A stretch of DNA of 57,071 nt from NCBI GenBank assembly GCA_017619275.1, contig JAFZSR010000023.1:1-57071 (forward strand), in the 5' to 3' direction. The stretch comes from Prevotella sp. (lineage in GTDB: Bacteria; Bacteroidota; Bacteroidia; Bacteroidales; Bacteroidaceae). How positions within the stretch are numbered: position 1 is the stretch's first letter; each line of letters opens with the position of its first letter. Of the stretch, positions 40,259-49,053 are shown in pieces. The translations under genes and the position numbers were made by a program. The notes under the pieces were generated by a model, which worked only from the letters and a program-made list of their open reading frames with translations, had not been told where the DNA came from and searched no databases.

Positions 40259-42301
40259 CTATAGCAAGGGTTCTATCGTGATGCTCTTCACTTGTTCGCC
40301 TGGCGTGGTGTCGGCTTCGCGGGGGAAGTACACGGGCATATTCTGCTGCAAAGGCAGAATGCGCAGCTCCAGCTGCTTGATGCCTTGGGGTAGCCGCCAC
40401 AGGCCATAGAGGAAGGGACGGCCGTAGTAGAAATTGTCGGCCACCAGCTTTCCGTCGGCATAGAGGCGGGCCACGTCGCCACGGTAGTCAATGCGTAGCA
40501 GCTTATTCCCCTCGGTGGCGGGAAGCTGGATGCGATAGACAGCGGCCTGCTCAAAGTCGGCATCGGTAGGTTCTTCGGCCACGCGCTGCACGCCTATTGG
40601 AATTTGCCGCTGCGCCCCCGCCTCCTTCGTCTTCTGCCAACTGACGGTATAGCCCAGGTCATCATGGGCGATGGACGACAGGAACAGGCGCTCGGCCTCC
40701 TGCTGGGTGAGCAGGTAGAGGTTTTTGTAGACGGGCGTTTCTGTTCCCTTCGGTTTCAGGTTGCGCAAGGTCTTGCCGTCGAGCATGCTGATGGTGGTGG
40801 GGAGTCCAGGAATCTGCATCAAGTAGGTCTTTCCGTCGCGTTTGGCCACCAACTGTGCCGTGGCGTAGCGGATGCCGTCGATGTTCACGGGGAAGATGGC
40901 CATACACCCGGCGGGGATGGTCAGTCTGGGCAGCTTCACGCCGCAGGCTTCCAGCTGCACGTTCTTCTTTGCCGATAGATGCTGCAGGCGCTCGTAATTG
41001 TTGACGAAGATAAAGGCCTCTTCCGGTTGTCCCTTCTTGGCGTATGCCGAGCGCACGGCCCAGCGCAAATGGGTGTCGTCGCCCTTGGGAATGTCTTGGG
41101 AAACGGGGAACTGCGCCTCCATCGTGGCCAACTGCTCGCCCCAGTCGTGCATGAAAAGATGCAGCGGGCGCAGCATGTAGTATTGGGGATAAGTCTGGCC
41201 AAACTCACCCAGCGGAGCTTGGAAGTCGTAGTTCTTCACGGGCATGTCGTTGTAGTTGGTGGCCAGGGTGCGCTGGTGCTCCATCAGGGTGCTGAGCTGT
41301 CCGTCGGGGTTGGTGCCGCCGTGATACATATAGTAGCCCAGCAGGTTACTGCCACTACCCAGCTTCACCAGCGCCATGGCGTAGGCATCCTCGGGATAGA
41401 GGTAGGGCCGACGGTGGTAGGCCACCATCATGCCGCCGCCCAGCTCGCAGGTGAAATAAGGGTATGCTTGGGTTGAGGAATGAGAGGTGAGGGGTGAGAT
41501 TTGAGAATAATCGATCTGCTCGGTAGCGATGGCATCCGAGAGTGGCGAGGCCTTAAAGTTGAAAGCCTTGTAGTAGTTGCCCGCCGTCTCCTCCAGTGAG
41601 CGCTCCCAGAAGCCGTCGGCATAGTCGCCATAGAGGGGCAGCATCTCGCCAAAGGGCACAGGCTTCGACAGCTCGGGCCAGCCGGTGCGGGTGTAGAATG
41701 GCAGGTCGAAGCCAATCTGCAAGGCAATGCGCTTCAGAGCCATGAGATAATCGCCCGAACCACGATACTCGTTGTCGAACTGACAGGCCATGACGGGGCC
41801 GCCGTCCTTCCACTGCATGCCTTGAAGCTGAGTGAAGATCTGGCGGTATAGCTCCTCTACCAAGGCCAAGAAGCGCGGGTCGGTGCTGCGGGGTTTCACT
41901 TGCGCTTGGGTGAACACCCAGTCGGGGATGCCGCCACAGCGCGCCTCGCCATGGCAGAATGGGCCTATGCGCAGCACCACTGGCATGTCGGCATCCTTGC
42001 AAACTTGCAGAAATCGGCGCAACGAGCGCTGGCCGTCCCAGCGGAAGATGCCCTGTTGCTCCTCTACATGGTTCCAAAACACGTAGGTGGCGATGATGGT
42101 CACGCCACCCGCCTTCATCTTCGCCACAACATCCGGCCATTCGTCGGCAGGAATACGCGAATAATGCACTTCGCCCATCACGGGGCACACCCTACGACCA
42201 TCAATCATCAGACTGAGGCGATCCCACGTCACCTGCGGAATGTCTTTACCATAGCAGAAAGCCGAGGCGAACAGGCCGAGCACGAGCAGAAATTGTTTCA
42301 T
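40259..42301 (-). CDS. Glycoside hydrolase family 35-like beta-galactosidase
   Basis: Exported enzyme of 680 aa with signal peptide MKQFLLVLGLFASAFCYG. The barrel shows GEVHYSRIPADEWPDVVAKM and YVFWNHVEEQQGIFRW. Acid/base Glu is in FDNEYRGSGDY (near 176), where most GH35 have VENEYG. The nucleophile Glu is in TCELGGGMM (near 285). Residues about 265-277 (SQISPLTSHSSTQ) are encoded by 7-bp repeats (41471-41508) and look like an inserted linker. The C-terminal domains are beta-rich. It should release terminal beta-galactose from oligosaccharides. Divergent, with overlapping upstream region, from the 42443 gene. Confidence 0.9.
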   Translation of the reverse strand: MKQFLLVLGLFASAFCYGKDIPQVTWDRLSLMIDGRRVCPVMGEVHYSRIPADEWPDVVAKMKAGGVTIIATYVFWNHVEEQQGIFRWDGQRSLRRFLQVCKDADMPVVLRIGPFCHGEARCGGIPDWVFTQAQVKPRSTDPRFLALVEELYRQIFTQLQGMQWKDGGPVMACQFDNEYRGSGDYLMALKRIALQIGFDLPFYTRTGWPELSKPVPFGEMLPLYGDYADGFWERSLEETAGNYYKAFNFKASPLSDAIATEQIDYSQISPLTSHSSTQAYPYFTCELGGGMMVAYHRRPYLYPEDAYAMALVKLGSGSNLLGYYMYHGGTNPDGQLSTLMEHQRTLATNYNDMPVKNYDFQAPLGEFGQTYPQYYMLRPLHLFMHDWGEQLATMEAQFPVSQDIPKGDDTHLRWAVRSAYAKKGQPEEAFIFVNNYERLQHLSAKKNVQLEACGVKLPRLTIPAGCMAIFPVNIDGIRYATAQLVAKRDGKTYLMQIPGLPTTISMLDGKTLRNLKPKGTETPVYKNLYLLTQQEAERLFLSSIAHDDLGYTVSWQKTKEAGAQRQIPIGVQRVAEEPTDADFEQAAVYRIQLPATEGNKLLRIDYRGDVARLYADGKLVADNFYYGRPFLYGLWRLPQGIKQLELRILPLQQNMPVYFPREADTTPGEQVKSITIEPLL

Positions 42302-42341
42302 TTGCTTTAAAAGGGAGTGAAACTTGGTAACTTTGGATGGG

Positions 42342-42372
42342 CAAAGTTACGAACAAACGGGCTAAAAACAAA
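42342..42372 (-). promoter_or_regulatory. Promoter of the GH35 gene
   Basis: Minus-strand TTTG (42369-42372), 19 nt, TAACTTTG (42342-42349). Confidence 0.7.
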
Positions 42373-42389
42373 GAAAAACAGGATTTTAT

Positions 42390-42420
42390 TTTGCTTTTAG
42401 CCACGGTTTTTGTACCTTTG
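42390..42420 (+). promoter_or_regulatory. Promoter of the 42443 gene
   Basis: TTTG (42390-42393), 19 nt, TACCTTTG (42413-42420). It is 23 nt before the ATG and back-to-back with the GH35 promoter. Confidence 0.7.
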
Positions 42421-42442
42421 CACACAATTTCAAACATTTACT

Positions 42443-43072
42443 ATGGGATTATTAGGAAAAATCTTCGGCCGCAAGACGGCCGATGGCGGAACAAAGATAG
42501 GTGGCATGGAAGACTTCATGATGCTCATTCGTGTGTACTTCCAAGCCGAGATTGCCTCGCTGCTCCACATCACCAACCTGGCTGCGCTGCCCGACCTGCG
42601 CATGTTTAAAACTACATTGAAAGTGCCCACTCAACAGGGCAGACTGGGCGTGGGCGAGAAAGCACGCTGCAAGAAGATGCTCAAGGAGATGTACGAGATG
42701 GACGACCAGTTCTTCAAGGAAATCGACCAGAGCATTGGCCGCCGATGCAAGAAGCTGCAGGACGTGCAAAACTACTTGACGCTGTTCCAGGCCTTCGTGC
42801 AGGATTTAATGATGCTCACAGGCAATCTGATGAAGTTCAAACTGCGCATGCCCAGCTTCTTCAAGAAGGCCATCTACGGCATGACCGAGAAAACCGTGCA
42901 CGACATCTTCACGAAGAACGACTACAAAGACGCAGGCGTCATCAAGACGGTGATGAATGTGCGCGAATACAACAAGCGACTGGTCTTCTCCGAGAAATGG
43001 TGCACCGATTTTGTCCATCGCGTGGTGATGCTTGCCAAGAAGGAGCCTCGAAACAAAGAAAACGGGAAATGA
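42443..43072 (+). CDS. Conserved hypothetical helical protein
   Basis: Cytoplasmic protein of 209 aa, mostly alpha-helical and basic. The start at 42443 (MGLLGKIFGRKTADGG) follows a full promoter. The body contains EIASLLHITNLAALPDLRMF and LTLFQAFVQDLMMLTGNLMK; the C-terminus is lysine-rich. There is no signal peptide or membrane segment. I know no function; it looks like a conserved Bacteroidales protein. A hairpin and heptamer repeats separate it from the zapA-rny group downstream. Confidence 0.75.
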   Translation: MGLLGKIFGRKTADGGTKIGGMEDFMMLIRVYFQAEIASLLHITNLAALPDLRMFKTTLKVPTQQGRLGVGEKARCKKMLKEMYEMDDQFFKEIDQSIGRRCKKLQDVQNYLTLFQAFVQDLMMLTGNLMKFKLRMPSFFKKAIYGMTEKTVHDIFTKNDYKDAGVIKTVMNVREYNKRLVFSEKWCTDFVHRVVMLAKKEPRNKENGK

Positions 43073-43100
43073 CCAGTAAAGTAAGGAGAAAAGGCAACAA

Positions 43101-43138
43101 AACAAGGCTTTAAGACCGCCAAATGGTTAAACCTTGTT
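43101..43138 (+). terminator. Terminator after the 42443 gene
   Basis: AACAAGG-c-TTTAA (43101-43113) pairs with TTAAACCTTGTT (43127-43138) with one bulged C. Confidence 0.6.
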
Positions 43139-43146
43139 AACTATTT

Positions 43147-43183
43147 GTCATTTCTCATTACTCATTTCTCATTTTTCATTAAT
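43147..43183. repeat. 7-bp tandem repeats (TTTCTCA type)
   Basis: Units TTTCTCA, TTACTCA, TTTCTCA and TTTTTCA in tandem just before the promoter of the next gene. The TCTCA word is shared with repeats inside the GH35 and RecD-like genes. Confidence 0.7.
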
Positions 43184-43189
43184 ATTGCC

Positions 43190-43197
43190 TACTTTTG
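43190..43197 (+). promoter_or_regulatory. Promoter -7 box of the zapA-rny group
   Basis: TACTTTTG, 18 nt before the ATG at 43216. The -33 position is occupied by the heptamer repeats. Confidence 0.55.
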
Positions 43198-43215
43198 TAG
43201 GATAAAACCGTGGGC

Positions 43216-43512
43216 ATGAACCAAAACGAGAAAGATTTAGCTACGTTCCAAACACGTGTCAGGCAGATGATCCTCCGTTTCCAGGAGCTGAAACAGGAGA
43301 ATCAAGACTTGTATGCCATGGTGGAGGACAACGAACAGCAGATTGAACAGCTGAAAGCTAAACTCGCTCAGAAGGAACGTGACTACGAGTCGCTGAAAAT
43401 GGCACGCATGATCGAAATCTCCGATGGCGACCTGGAGGGTGCCAAGGAACGGGTGGCAAGCCTCATTCGGAGCCTGAACAAATGCATCACCATGATCAGC
43501 GATGAACAGTGA
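43216..43512 (+). CDS. Coiled-coil protein upstream of zapA
   Basis: Protein of 98 aa; the start MNQNEKDLATFQTRVRQM is at 43216 (a GTG two codons earlier is less likely). Residues about 10-65 form a coiled coil (LKQENQDLYAMVEDNEQQIE). A short helical end follows (VASLIRSLNKCITMI). Its place directly before zapA and its shape suggest a ZapB-like or ZapA-partner role at the division ring, but this is inference. Confidence 0.75.
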   Translation: MNQNEKDLATFQTRVRQMILRFQELKQENQDLYAMVEDNEQQIEQLKAKLAQKERDYESLKMARMIEISDGDLEGAKERVASLIRSLNKCITMISDEQ

Positions 43513-43565
43513 GGAGGGTGCCGCACCAATGCGGCGGCAACGCCCTATAACATATATTTCCAACG

Positions 43566-43868
43566 ATGCCGGAAGATAGCAAAGAGAAACTCAACATAAG
43601 GTTGCACGTCTACGACGAAGACATTGCCATGGTACTGCACAACCGCCAGGACGAGCAGTACTATCGCGCTGCGGCCAAGCTCATCACAGAGCGCTATGGG
43701 GCCTATGCTCAGGTCTACAAGGGGCGCAAGAGCGATCATACCATCGCCTTGATGACCCTCATAGAGATTGCCCTGCGATATGAGAAAGAGCTTAGCAAGA
43801 ACGACACAACCCCCTATGATAATATTCTCCGCCAGCTCACTTCCGAAATCGAAGATGTGCTGAAATGA
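43566..43868 (+). CDS. zapA: Cell division protein ZapA
   Basis: ZapA family, 100 aa. It bundles FtsZ filaments at midcell. The N-terminal part reads KLNIRLHVYDEDIAMVLHNR, then YRAAAKLITERYGAYAQVY, and a C-terminal helix LMTLIEIALRYEKEL as in ZapA dimers. It sits between the coiled-coil protein and ribonuclease Y, the order seen in many Bacteroidetes, with 28 bp to the next start. Confidence 0.9.
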   Translation: MPEDSKEKLNIRLHVYDEDIAMVLHNRQDEQYYRAAAKLITERYGAYAQVYKGRKSDHTIALMTLIEIALRYEKELSKNDTTPYDNILRQLTSEIEDVLK

Positions 43869-43896
43869 CAAGAGAATATTAACATATTAAATTCCT

Positions 43897-45438
43897 ATGA
43901 GTCCAATACTAACAATTATCATTGCCGCGGCTGCGCTCATTCTCGGCGCCGCTGGCGGATACTTCCTGTTCCTCAAGGTTGTCAAGGGGAAGTACAACGA
44001 GATGATTGAAGCTGCCAACAAGGAGGCCGATGTCATCAAAGAGAAGAAACTGCTTGAAGTGAAGGAGAAATTCCTCAACAAGAAGAGCGAGCTGGAGAAG
44101 GAGGTGCAACAGCGCAACCAGCAAATCCAGCAGAGTGAGAACAAGCTGAAGCAGCGCGAGCTGAGCCTGAACCAGCGCCAAGAAGAGCTGGGACGTCGCA
44201 AGAACGATCTCGACAATCAGCAAAACCGCATAGAAAACGAGAAAAAAGCCCTGGCCCTGAAGCAGGAGGAACTGGGCAAGATGCAGCAGAAGGAGCGCGA
44301 GAAACTGGAAGAACTTTCGGGACTGAGCGCCGAAGAGGCACGCAACCGACTGGTGGAGAGCCTGAAGGACGAGGCTAAGACGGCAGCCGCTTCCTACATC
44401 AACGAAATCATGGACGAGGCCAAGCTCAACGCCAACGCTCAGGCCAAGAAGATTGTCATCCAGACCATCCAGCGCGTAGCCACCGAGACGGCCGTGGAGA
44501 ACAGCGTCTCCGTGTTCCACATCGACAACGACGACGTGAAAGGACGCGTTATCGGTCGTGAGGGACGCAACATCCGTGCCCTGGAAGCTGCCTGCGGCGT
44601 GGAAATCGTGGTCGACGATACCCCCGAGGCCATCGTCATCAGCGGCTTCGACCCCGTGCGCCGCGAGACCTGCCGTCTGGCACTGCACCAGCTCGTCGCC
44701 GACGGCCGCATACACCCCGCACGCATCGAGGAGGTAGTGACGAAGGTGAAGAAGCAGCTTGAAAACGAGATTATCGAGACCGGCAAGCGTACTGCCATCG
44801 ACTTGGGCATACACGGTCTGCACCCCGAGCTCATCCGCATCATCGGCAAGATGAAATACCGCTCATCCTACGGACAGAATCTGCTGCAGCACGCACGTGA
44901 AACGGCCAACCTCTGCGCCGTGATGGCTGCCGAGCTGGGACTGAACCCGAAGAAAGCCAAACGCGCCGGACTGCTGCACGACATCGGTAAGGTGCCCGAC
45001 GAGGAGAGCGAGATGCCACACGCACTCTATGGCGCCAAGATTGCTGAGATGTACAAGGAGAAGCCCGATATCTGCAACGCCATCGGCGCCCACCACGACG
45101 AGATGGAGATGCAGACCCTGTTGGCACCCATCGTACAGGTGTGCGATGCCATCAGTGGCGCTCGTCCCGGTGCTCGCCGCGAGATTGTGGAGGCCTACAT
45201 CAAGCGACTGAACGACCTGGAAGCTATCGCCATGAGCTATCCCGGCGTGACGAAGACCTACGCCATCCAAGCTGGTCGCGAGCTGCGCGTCATCGTCGGT
45301 GCCGACAAGATGGACGATGCCGAGACCGAAGCACTCAGCGGACAGATCGCTTCGAAGATCCAGAACGAGATGACCTATCCCGGACAGGTGAAGATCACCG
45401 TCATCCGCGAAACACGCTCCGTGGCATACGCCAAGTAA
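43897..45438 (+). CDS. rny: Ribonuclease Y
   Basis: Membrane-anchored endoribonuclease of 513 aa that starts decay of many mRNAs. An N-terminal membrane helix ([20 protein letters not shown]) is followed by a long coiled coil (about 30-190). The KH domain contains [13 protein letters not shown] (near 215). The HD domain contains [13 protein letters not shown] (near 360) with the metal-binding His-Asp pair. The length is typical. It is the last gene of the unit and is followed by heptamer repeats flanking a strong hairpin. Confidence 0.97.
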   Translation: MSPILTIIIAAAALILGAAGGYFLFLKVVKGKYNEMIEAANKEADVIKEKKLLEVKEKFLNKKSELEKEVQQRNQQIQQSENKLKQRELSLNQRQEELGRRKNDLDNQQNRIENEKKALALKQEELGKMQQKEREKLEELSGLSAEEARNRLVESLKDEAKTAAASYINEIMDEAKLNANAQAKKIVIQTIQRVATETAVENSVSVFHIDNDDVKGRVIGREGRNIRALEAACGVEIVVDDTPEAIVISGFDPVRRETCRLALHQLVADGRIHPARIEEVVTKVKKQLENEIIETGKRTAIDLGIHGLHPELIRIIGKMKYRSSYGQNLLQHARETANLCAVMAAELGLNPKKAKRAGLLHDIGKVPDEESEMPHALYGAKIAEMYKEKPDICNAIGAHHDEMEMQTLLAPIVQVCDAISGARPGARREIVEAYIKRLNDLEAIAMSYPGVTKTYAIQAGRELRVIVGADKMDDAETEALSGQIASKIQNEMTYPGQVKITVIRETRSVAYAK

Positions 45439-45440
45439 CA

Positions 45441-45612
45441 ATGAACGTTGAACGTTGAACATTGAACGTTGAACATTGAGAATTGAACGAAAAAAATTGG
45501 CTGCGCACCGTTTAGATGATGCGCAGCCAATTATCTTTTAAAAACGTTCAACGTTCAATGTTCAACGTTCAATGTTCATCGTTCAACGTCCAACGTTCAT
45601 CGTTCAACGTTC
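45441..45612. repeat. 7-bp tandem arrays, opposed, around a terminator
   Basis: TGAACGT/TGAACAT units run from 45441 to 45488 right after the rny stop. The reverse complement (ACGTTCA/ATGTTCA units) runs from 45544 to 45612 right up to the stop of the next, convergent gene. A hairpin terminator sits in the middle. The layout is the same as in the 9-bp arrays. Confidence 0.88.
45495..45532. terminator. Bidirectional terminator between rny and DUF1573 gene
   Basis: A perfect 13-bp stem AATTGGCTGCGCA / TGCGCAGCCAATT, 12-nt loop, with A-run before and T-rich stretch after. Confidence 0.88.
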
Positions 45613-45613
45613 T

Positions 45614-46012
45614 TCACTCCTTCATTTCTCCCTCAATATAGAGGCGAGTGATTTCCACAGCACCATTGGTACGCACGGTGATGCTCTTCTTGAAGTGTCC
45701 TAACGCCTTGCCTGTGCCGTTATAAGTGACGTTGATTTCTCCCTTCTCACCCGGCTTGATGGGTTCCTTGGTGTATTTGGGCACCGTGCAACCGCAGGAA
45801 GCAACAGCCTGGTTGATAACGAGGTCCTGCTCGCCTACGTTAGTGAACGTGAACTTGGTGCTGACGACGGGATTCCCTTTCGAGAACTCGCCAAAGTTGT
45901 GACTGACGGCGTCGAACTTAATCTCTGCCGGCTTCTTCTCTACCGGCTTCTGGGCCATCGTGGCCGTAGCGCCACAGATGAGCAGCAAAGTGAAAAGTAA
46001 TAGCTTCTTCAT
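45614..46012 (-). CDS. DUF1573 domain protein, exported
   Basis: Exported protein of 132 aa. The start at 46012 gives signal peptide MKKLLLFTLLLICGATATMA. The single Ig-like/MSP-type domain has DAVSHNFGEFSKGNPVVSTK, FTFTNVGEQDLVI and the cysteine motif ASCGCTVPKY typical of DUF1573. It is common in Bacteroidetes, usually periplasmic or at the surface. Function is unknown; roles in assembly of surface proteins have been proposed. The stop abuts the heptamer array. Confidence 0.92.
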   Translation of the reverse strand: MKKLLLFTLLLICGATATMAQKPVEKKPAEIKFDAVSHNFGEFSKGNPVVSTKFTFTNVGEQDLVINQAVASCGCTVPKYTKEPIKPGEKGEINVTYNGTGKALGHFKKSITVRTNGAVEITRLYIEGEMKE

Positions 46013-46045
46013 AATCGTATAAAATATTGGTTCGTTATTTTGACG

Positions 46046-46053
46046 CAAAAGTA
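46046..46053 (-). promoter_or_regulatory. Promoter -7 box of the DUF1573 gene
   Basis: Minus-strand TACTTTTG, 34 nt before the ATG at 46012; the -33 box is weak. Confidence 0.5.
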
Positions 46054-46168
46054 CATAAAAGTTGAGAGTTAAGAGCGAACCATTAAGAGTTTTTATACTA
46101 AGTTAACGGTTTGCACATGCTTCTTAACTATCTTCAATCTTTCACGCAACTGCTCCATCATCTAAAAA

Positions 46169-46200
46169 ACAGAAATTACAATAATTATAATAATTCAAGG
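46169..46200. repeat. Short 9-bp-period repeat, sister of 21001-21030
   Basis: ACAGAAATT ACAATAATT ATAATAATT CAAGG, three AATT-ended units, in a gene-free stretch (46054-46482). Confidence 0.6.
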
Positions 46201-46291
46201 TGATTTGTCTGTAGTAATAACGCAATGCAGTTATTTCCCTTCATTTCCCGATATTTTATTCCAGTCAGGCGGCAAAGCGGGCACCGTCCAA

Positions 46292-46340
46292 AAATTTGGT
46301 AACGACTTTTTGAAATTTGGTAACGACTTTTGAAAAAATC
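46292..46340. repeat. Direct repeat related to dispersed repeat A
   Basis: AAATTTGGTAACGACTTT occurs twice (46292 and 46313), followed by TGAAAAAATC. The same phrase in reverse lies at 19599-19635. Confidence 0.65.
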
Positions 46341-46356
46341 TCGTACGAGATTTTTT
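46333..46356. terminator. Palindromic terminator
   Basis: AAAAAATCTCGTACGAGATTTTTT is a perfect 24-bp palindrome, written here by its halves AAAAAATCTCGT and ACGAGATTTTTT, with an A/T run on each side. It would work in both directions and lies past the outer-membrane barrel gene's stop. Confidence 0.7.
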
Positions 46357-46384
46357 TGTAGGTTGATAGCAGCTTTTTTTTCTA

Positions 46385-46440
46385 CGCGCAGTCTTCCCCC
46401 TTTTGAACCCTGTTTTAAAGGGGTGGGGAAGGGCTGCGCG
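46385..46440. repeat. GCGCAGCC palindrome, fourth copy
   Basis: Arms CGCGCAGTCTTCCCC and GGGGAAGGGCTGCGCG around a centre that also pairs partly (CCCTTTTGAAC / TTTAAAGGGG). Family as at 357-478 and 35785-35829. Confidence 0.65.
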
Positions 46441-46482
46441 TTGTTCTTAAGTTTAATCCTTAAAGTTCGTTGTTGAGAAACA

Positions 46483-49038
46483 TCACAACCTGTCTTTCTC
46501 AGCCATGCCGGCACCGGTGCCGCGGTACTTCGAGCTGGTGGCGTTGAAGTTGTAGGAGAGCGTGAGGCCTACCTGCTGCGTATAGCTGTAGATGTCCTGG
46601 GCTGTCTTGCCCATATCATAGTAAGTGGTCACCTTTGTTTTGGATGTGCGGAAGATGTCGTTGGCATACAAGACACCCGTCAGCCGTCCTTTCCAGAAAG
46701 TCTTTTGCAGTCGGGCGTTTACACTGAAGTTGCTGCCACGATACATGAATCCCCAGTGGTTGCTGCCGGTATAGTTGGCATGCAGCAGCGCTTTCGTTGT
46801 GGGACTGATCACGAACCAGCTCTGCAGGTCGAAACTGAATTCGGGCTTGTTCATCTTCTCCGGTGCACCGTAGCCTTCGGCGTCGAACATTTGCTGATAG
46901 TAGTGCAGCGTGGCGGTGGGCTGCCAGAAGCCTATCTTGGGCGAGGCTACAAGGGTGGCATAGACACGGTCCTGGTGGTCGAAGTTGGCCGGGCGGAAAA
47001 TACCTATCTCGTTCACCTCGTCATACACCTGGCCGATATGGGTGAAAAAGTCGTTCTCGCGGGTGAAGCCTGTGACAAAGGTCAGCCATGAATAGGTCAG
47101 GTTAAGGTCGATGCTCTGACGGACCGAAGGGCGAAGCAGCGGGTTTCCACCCTCGTAGAGCATGCGGCTGTCGTAGATGACAATCGAACTCAGCATGTTG
47201 TAGGGCGGGCGGGTGATGCGCTTGCTGTAGCTCAACTGCGCGCCTAACTTGCCTTTCCGCCAGGCTGCCGAGAGGTTGGGGAACCAGTCGTTATAGGTGC
47301 GGCTGGGCTCTGCCTGCCAGATACCAAACGAGCTGTAATCGGTGGCTACGTGCTCATAGCGAAGCCCTGCATTCACATTGACCGTTGACTGGTGAACATT
47401 GAACGTCATCTCGTATTCGGCAAAACCGGCAATGTTCTTTTCCTTCATCTCGTTGTCGGCCTCTGGAATGATGTTCTCCTGGTTGTAGTTGTTGCCGTGG
47501 CTCTGTGTGGATGTGACCTCCGAGCCGGCACTCAACACACCTTGCCCGACGGGATAGGTCAGCACCAGCTTTCCTGCTGCCATCGTATTCTTCTCTTTGT
47601 TGACGGTGTTGATAGGACGGTCGCCGAGTTCTTTGCTATACTCCTGCTGTTTGAGTCGGTCTTCCGATTCGCGTCTTAGCAAGGTGGCATTCAGATCGAT
47701 ACCCAGTTTGCCCGCCTTTCCTATATAGTAGGTGTTCAGTTCCCATACAGGCTTGTCGAGTTCATCTACATCCGTAAGCAGAACGATGTCGCCGTAAAAG
47801 GCCCCGTTTTTCAGATAGTTCTGGTTCATCTTCGTCTTCATGTGGCCAAATAGACTCTTCTGCGACGAGAAACTCAAACCAACAGAATGGTCGACGTTGA
47901 AATCGTAACTGAGGCCAGCCTTGTACTGAAAAGTAGCCCAGCGGCTTCGTACGGGTAAATCTGCACGAATGTTAAATAGATCCTTGCTGATGTGCAGTTC
48001 CTGGTCCAGATCCTGGTCGTTGCTGAAGTGGCCCCAGTCGAACGCCACGTTGGCAAACGCCTCCAGTCCGCCGGTGCGGTACTTTAGCGTCAGGTCGTCG
48101 TAGTTGTTCCACTGGTTGTTGCGCCACGTCTGGCTGGTCGCCATCAGGCTGAAGCCGTCGCCCTGGGGTTTGAGCGTCTTGATGCGGATGACGGCATTCA
48201 CCTCGGCATTGTACTGGGCGCCGGGAGCGGTGATGATGTCCACGCTCTTGATGTCGGACGACTTCAGCTGCTTCAGCTCCTGGGCATTGCGCACCTTCTT
48301 GTTGTTGATGTAGATTTCAGGCTCGCCCTTGGCCAGCACCTCGAACTTGCCGTCGCGACCCTGCACAAGGGGCAACATGGAGAGCAGGTCGTCGGCCGAG
48401 CCTACATCGTGGAGGATGCTGTGCTGCACATCGACGGACACGCCCCCCGTGGTCATCTTGTACTGTGGCATCTCGCCCTTCACCACCACGCCGCCAATGG
48501 TGTAGGTCTCGGGCTGCATGACGATGGTGCCAATCTCGCCCACGCTGACGCGCTGCTCAATGGTCTGATAGCCAATGCATGTTGCTTTCACCGTGACGCG
48601 CTGCGCCTGACAGGGGATGACGAAGTCGCCGTTCTCGTTGCTCACGCTGCCATTGATGAAGACGGAGTCCCGGAGCAGCGAGATGTTGGCAAACTCCACG
48701 GGCTGGCCCTGCTCGTTAACGACGCGCCCGATGACCTTCGTGCTCTCCTTTTGCGTGCACTCCACGAAGATGCGGTCGTTGTCGGCAGTGACTTTCATGG
48801 GGTAGAAGCCTACGACCTGACGGACAGCATCGAGCAGGGGGAGGTCGTGGAAGCTGGTGGTGACGGTGAAGTCCTCCAGTTCGTCGTAGATGAAGTAGAT
48901 GGTTTGGTCGGTGGTGGCGGTGTTCAGGTCTTCAAGCACGCGTGAGAGCGACTGGTCCTGATATTCGCGGGTGATTTTCTGGGCTTGGGCAGTGCTGGCA
49001 AAAAGGCACAGCAATAGCATATATAGTAAATGTCTCAT
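46483..49038 (-). CDS. Outer-membrane beta-barrel receptor with STN signalling domain
   Basis: Outer-membrane protein of 851 aa with signal peptide MRHLLYMLLLCLFASTAQA. Residues about 20-95 are an STN (secretin/TonB N-terminal) domain: REYQDQSLSRVLEDL, TIYFIYDELEDF. A carboxypeptidase-like regulatory domain follows (VIGRVVNEQGQPVEFANISL). The plug contains DVGSADDLLSMLPLVQGRDG, and a 14-plus-strand barrel of the OMP_b-brl_3 type ends LTLSYNFNATS. It is the last gene of an ECF sigma/anti-sigma operon, so it probably senses or imports a ligand and signals inward. It is not a SusC homologue, and no SusD is present. Confidence 0.9.
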   Translation of the reverse strand: MRHLLYMLLLCLFASTAQAQKITREYQDQSLSRVLEDLNTATTDQTIYFIYDELEDFTVTTSFHDLPLLDAVRQVVGFYPMKVTADNDRIFVECTQKESTKVIGRVVNEQGQPVEFANISLLRDSVFINGSVSNENGDFVIPCQAQRVTVKATCIGYQTIEQRVSVGEIGTIVMQPETYTIGGVVVKGEMPQYKMTTGGVSVDVQHSILHDVGSADDLLSMLPLVQGRDGKFEVLAKGEPEIYINNKKVRNAQELKQLKSSDIKSVDIITAPGAQYNAEVNAVIRIKTLKPQGDGFSLMATSQTWRNNQWNNYDDLTLKYRTGGLEAFANVAFDWGHFSNDQDLDQELHISKDLFNIRADLPVRSRWATFQYKAGLSYDFNVDHSVGLSFSSQKSLFGHMKTKMNQNYLKNGAFYGDIVLLTDVDELDKPVWELNTYYIGKAGKLGIDLNATLLRRESEDRLKQQEYSKELGDRPINTVNKEKNTMAAGKLVLTYPVGQGVLSAGSEVTSTQSHGNNYNQENIIPEADNEMKEKNIAGFAEYEMTFNVHQSTVNVNAGLRYEHVATDYSSFGIWQAEPSRTYNDWFPNLSAAWRKGKLGAQLSYSKRITRPPYNMLSSIVIYDSRMLYEGGNPLLRPSVRQSIDLNLTYSWLTFVTGFTRENDFFTHIGQVYDEVNEIGIFRPANFDHQDRVYATLVASPKIGFWQPTATLHYYQQMFDAEGYGAPEKMNKPEFSFDLQSWFVISPTTKALLHANYTGSNHWGFMYRGSNFSVNARLQKTFWKGRLTGVLYANDIFRTSKTKVTTYYDMGKTAQDIYSYTQQVGLTLSYNFNATSSKYRGTGAGMAEKDRL

Positions 49039-49053
49039 GGGGAAAAAGTTGGA

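Noticed and set aside
46483-49038. SusC-type importer of a polysaccharide utilisation locus
   Set aside because: The barrel has an STN domain and the OMP_b-brl_3 layout, is shorter than SusC, and no SusD lies next to it.
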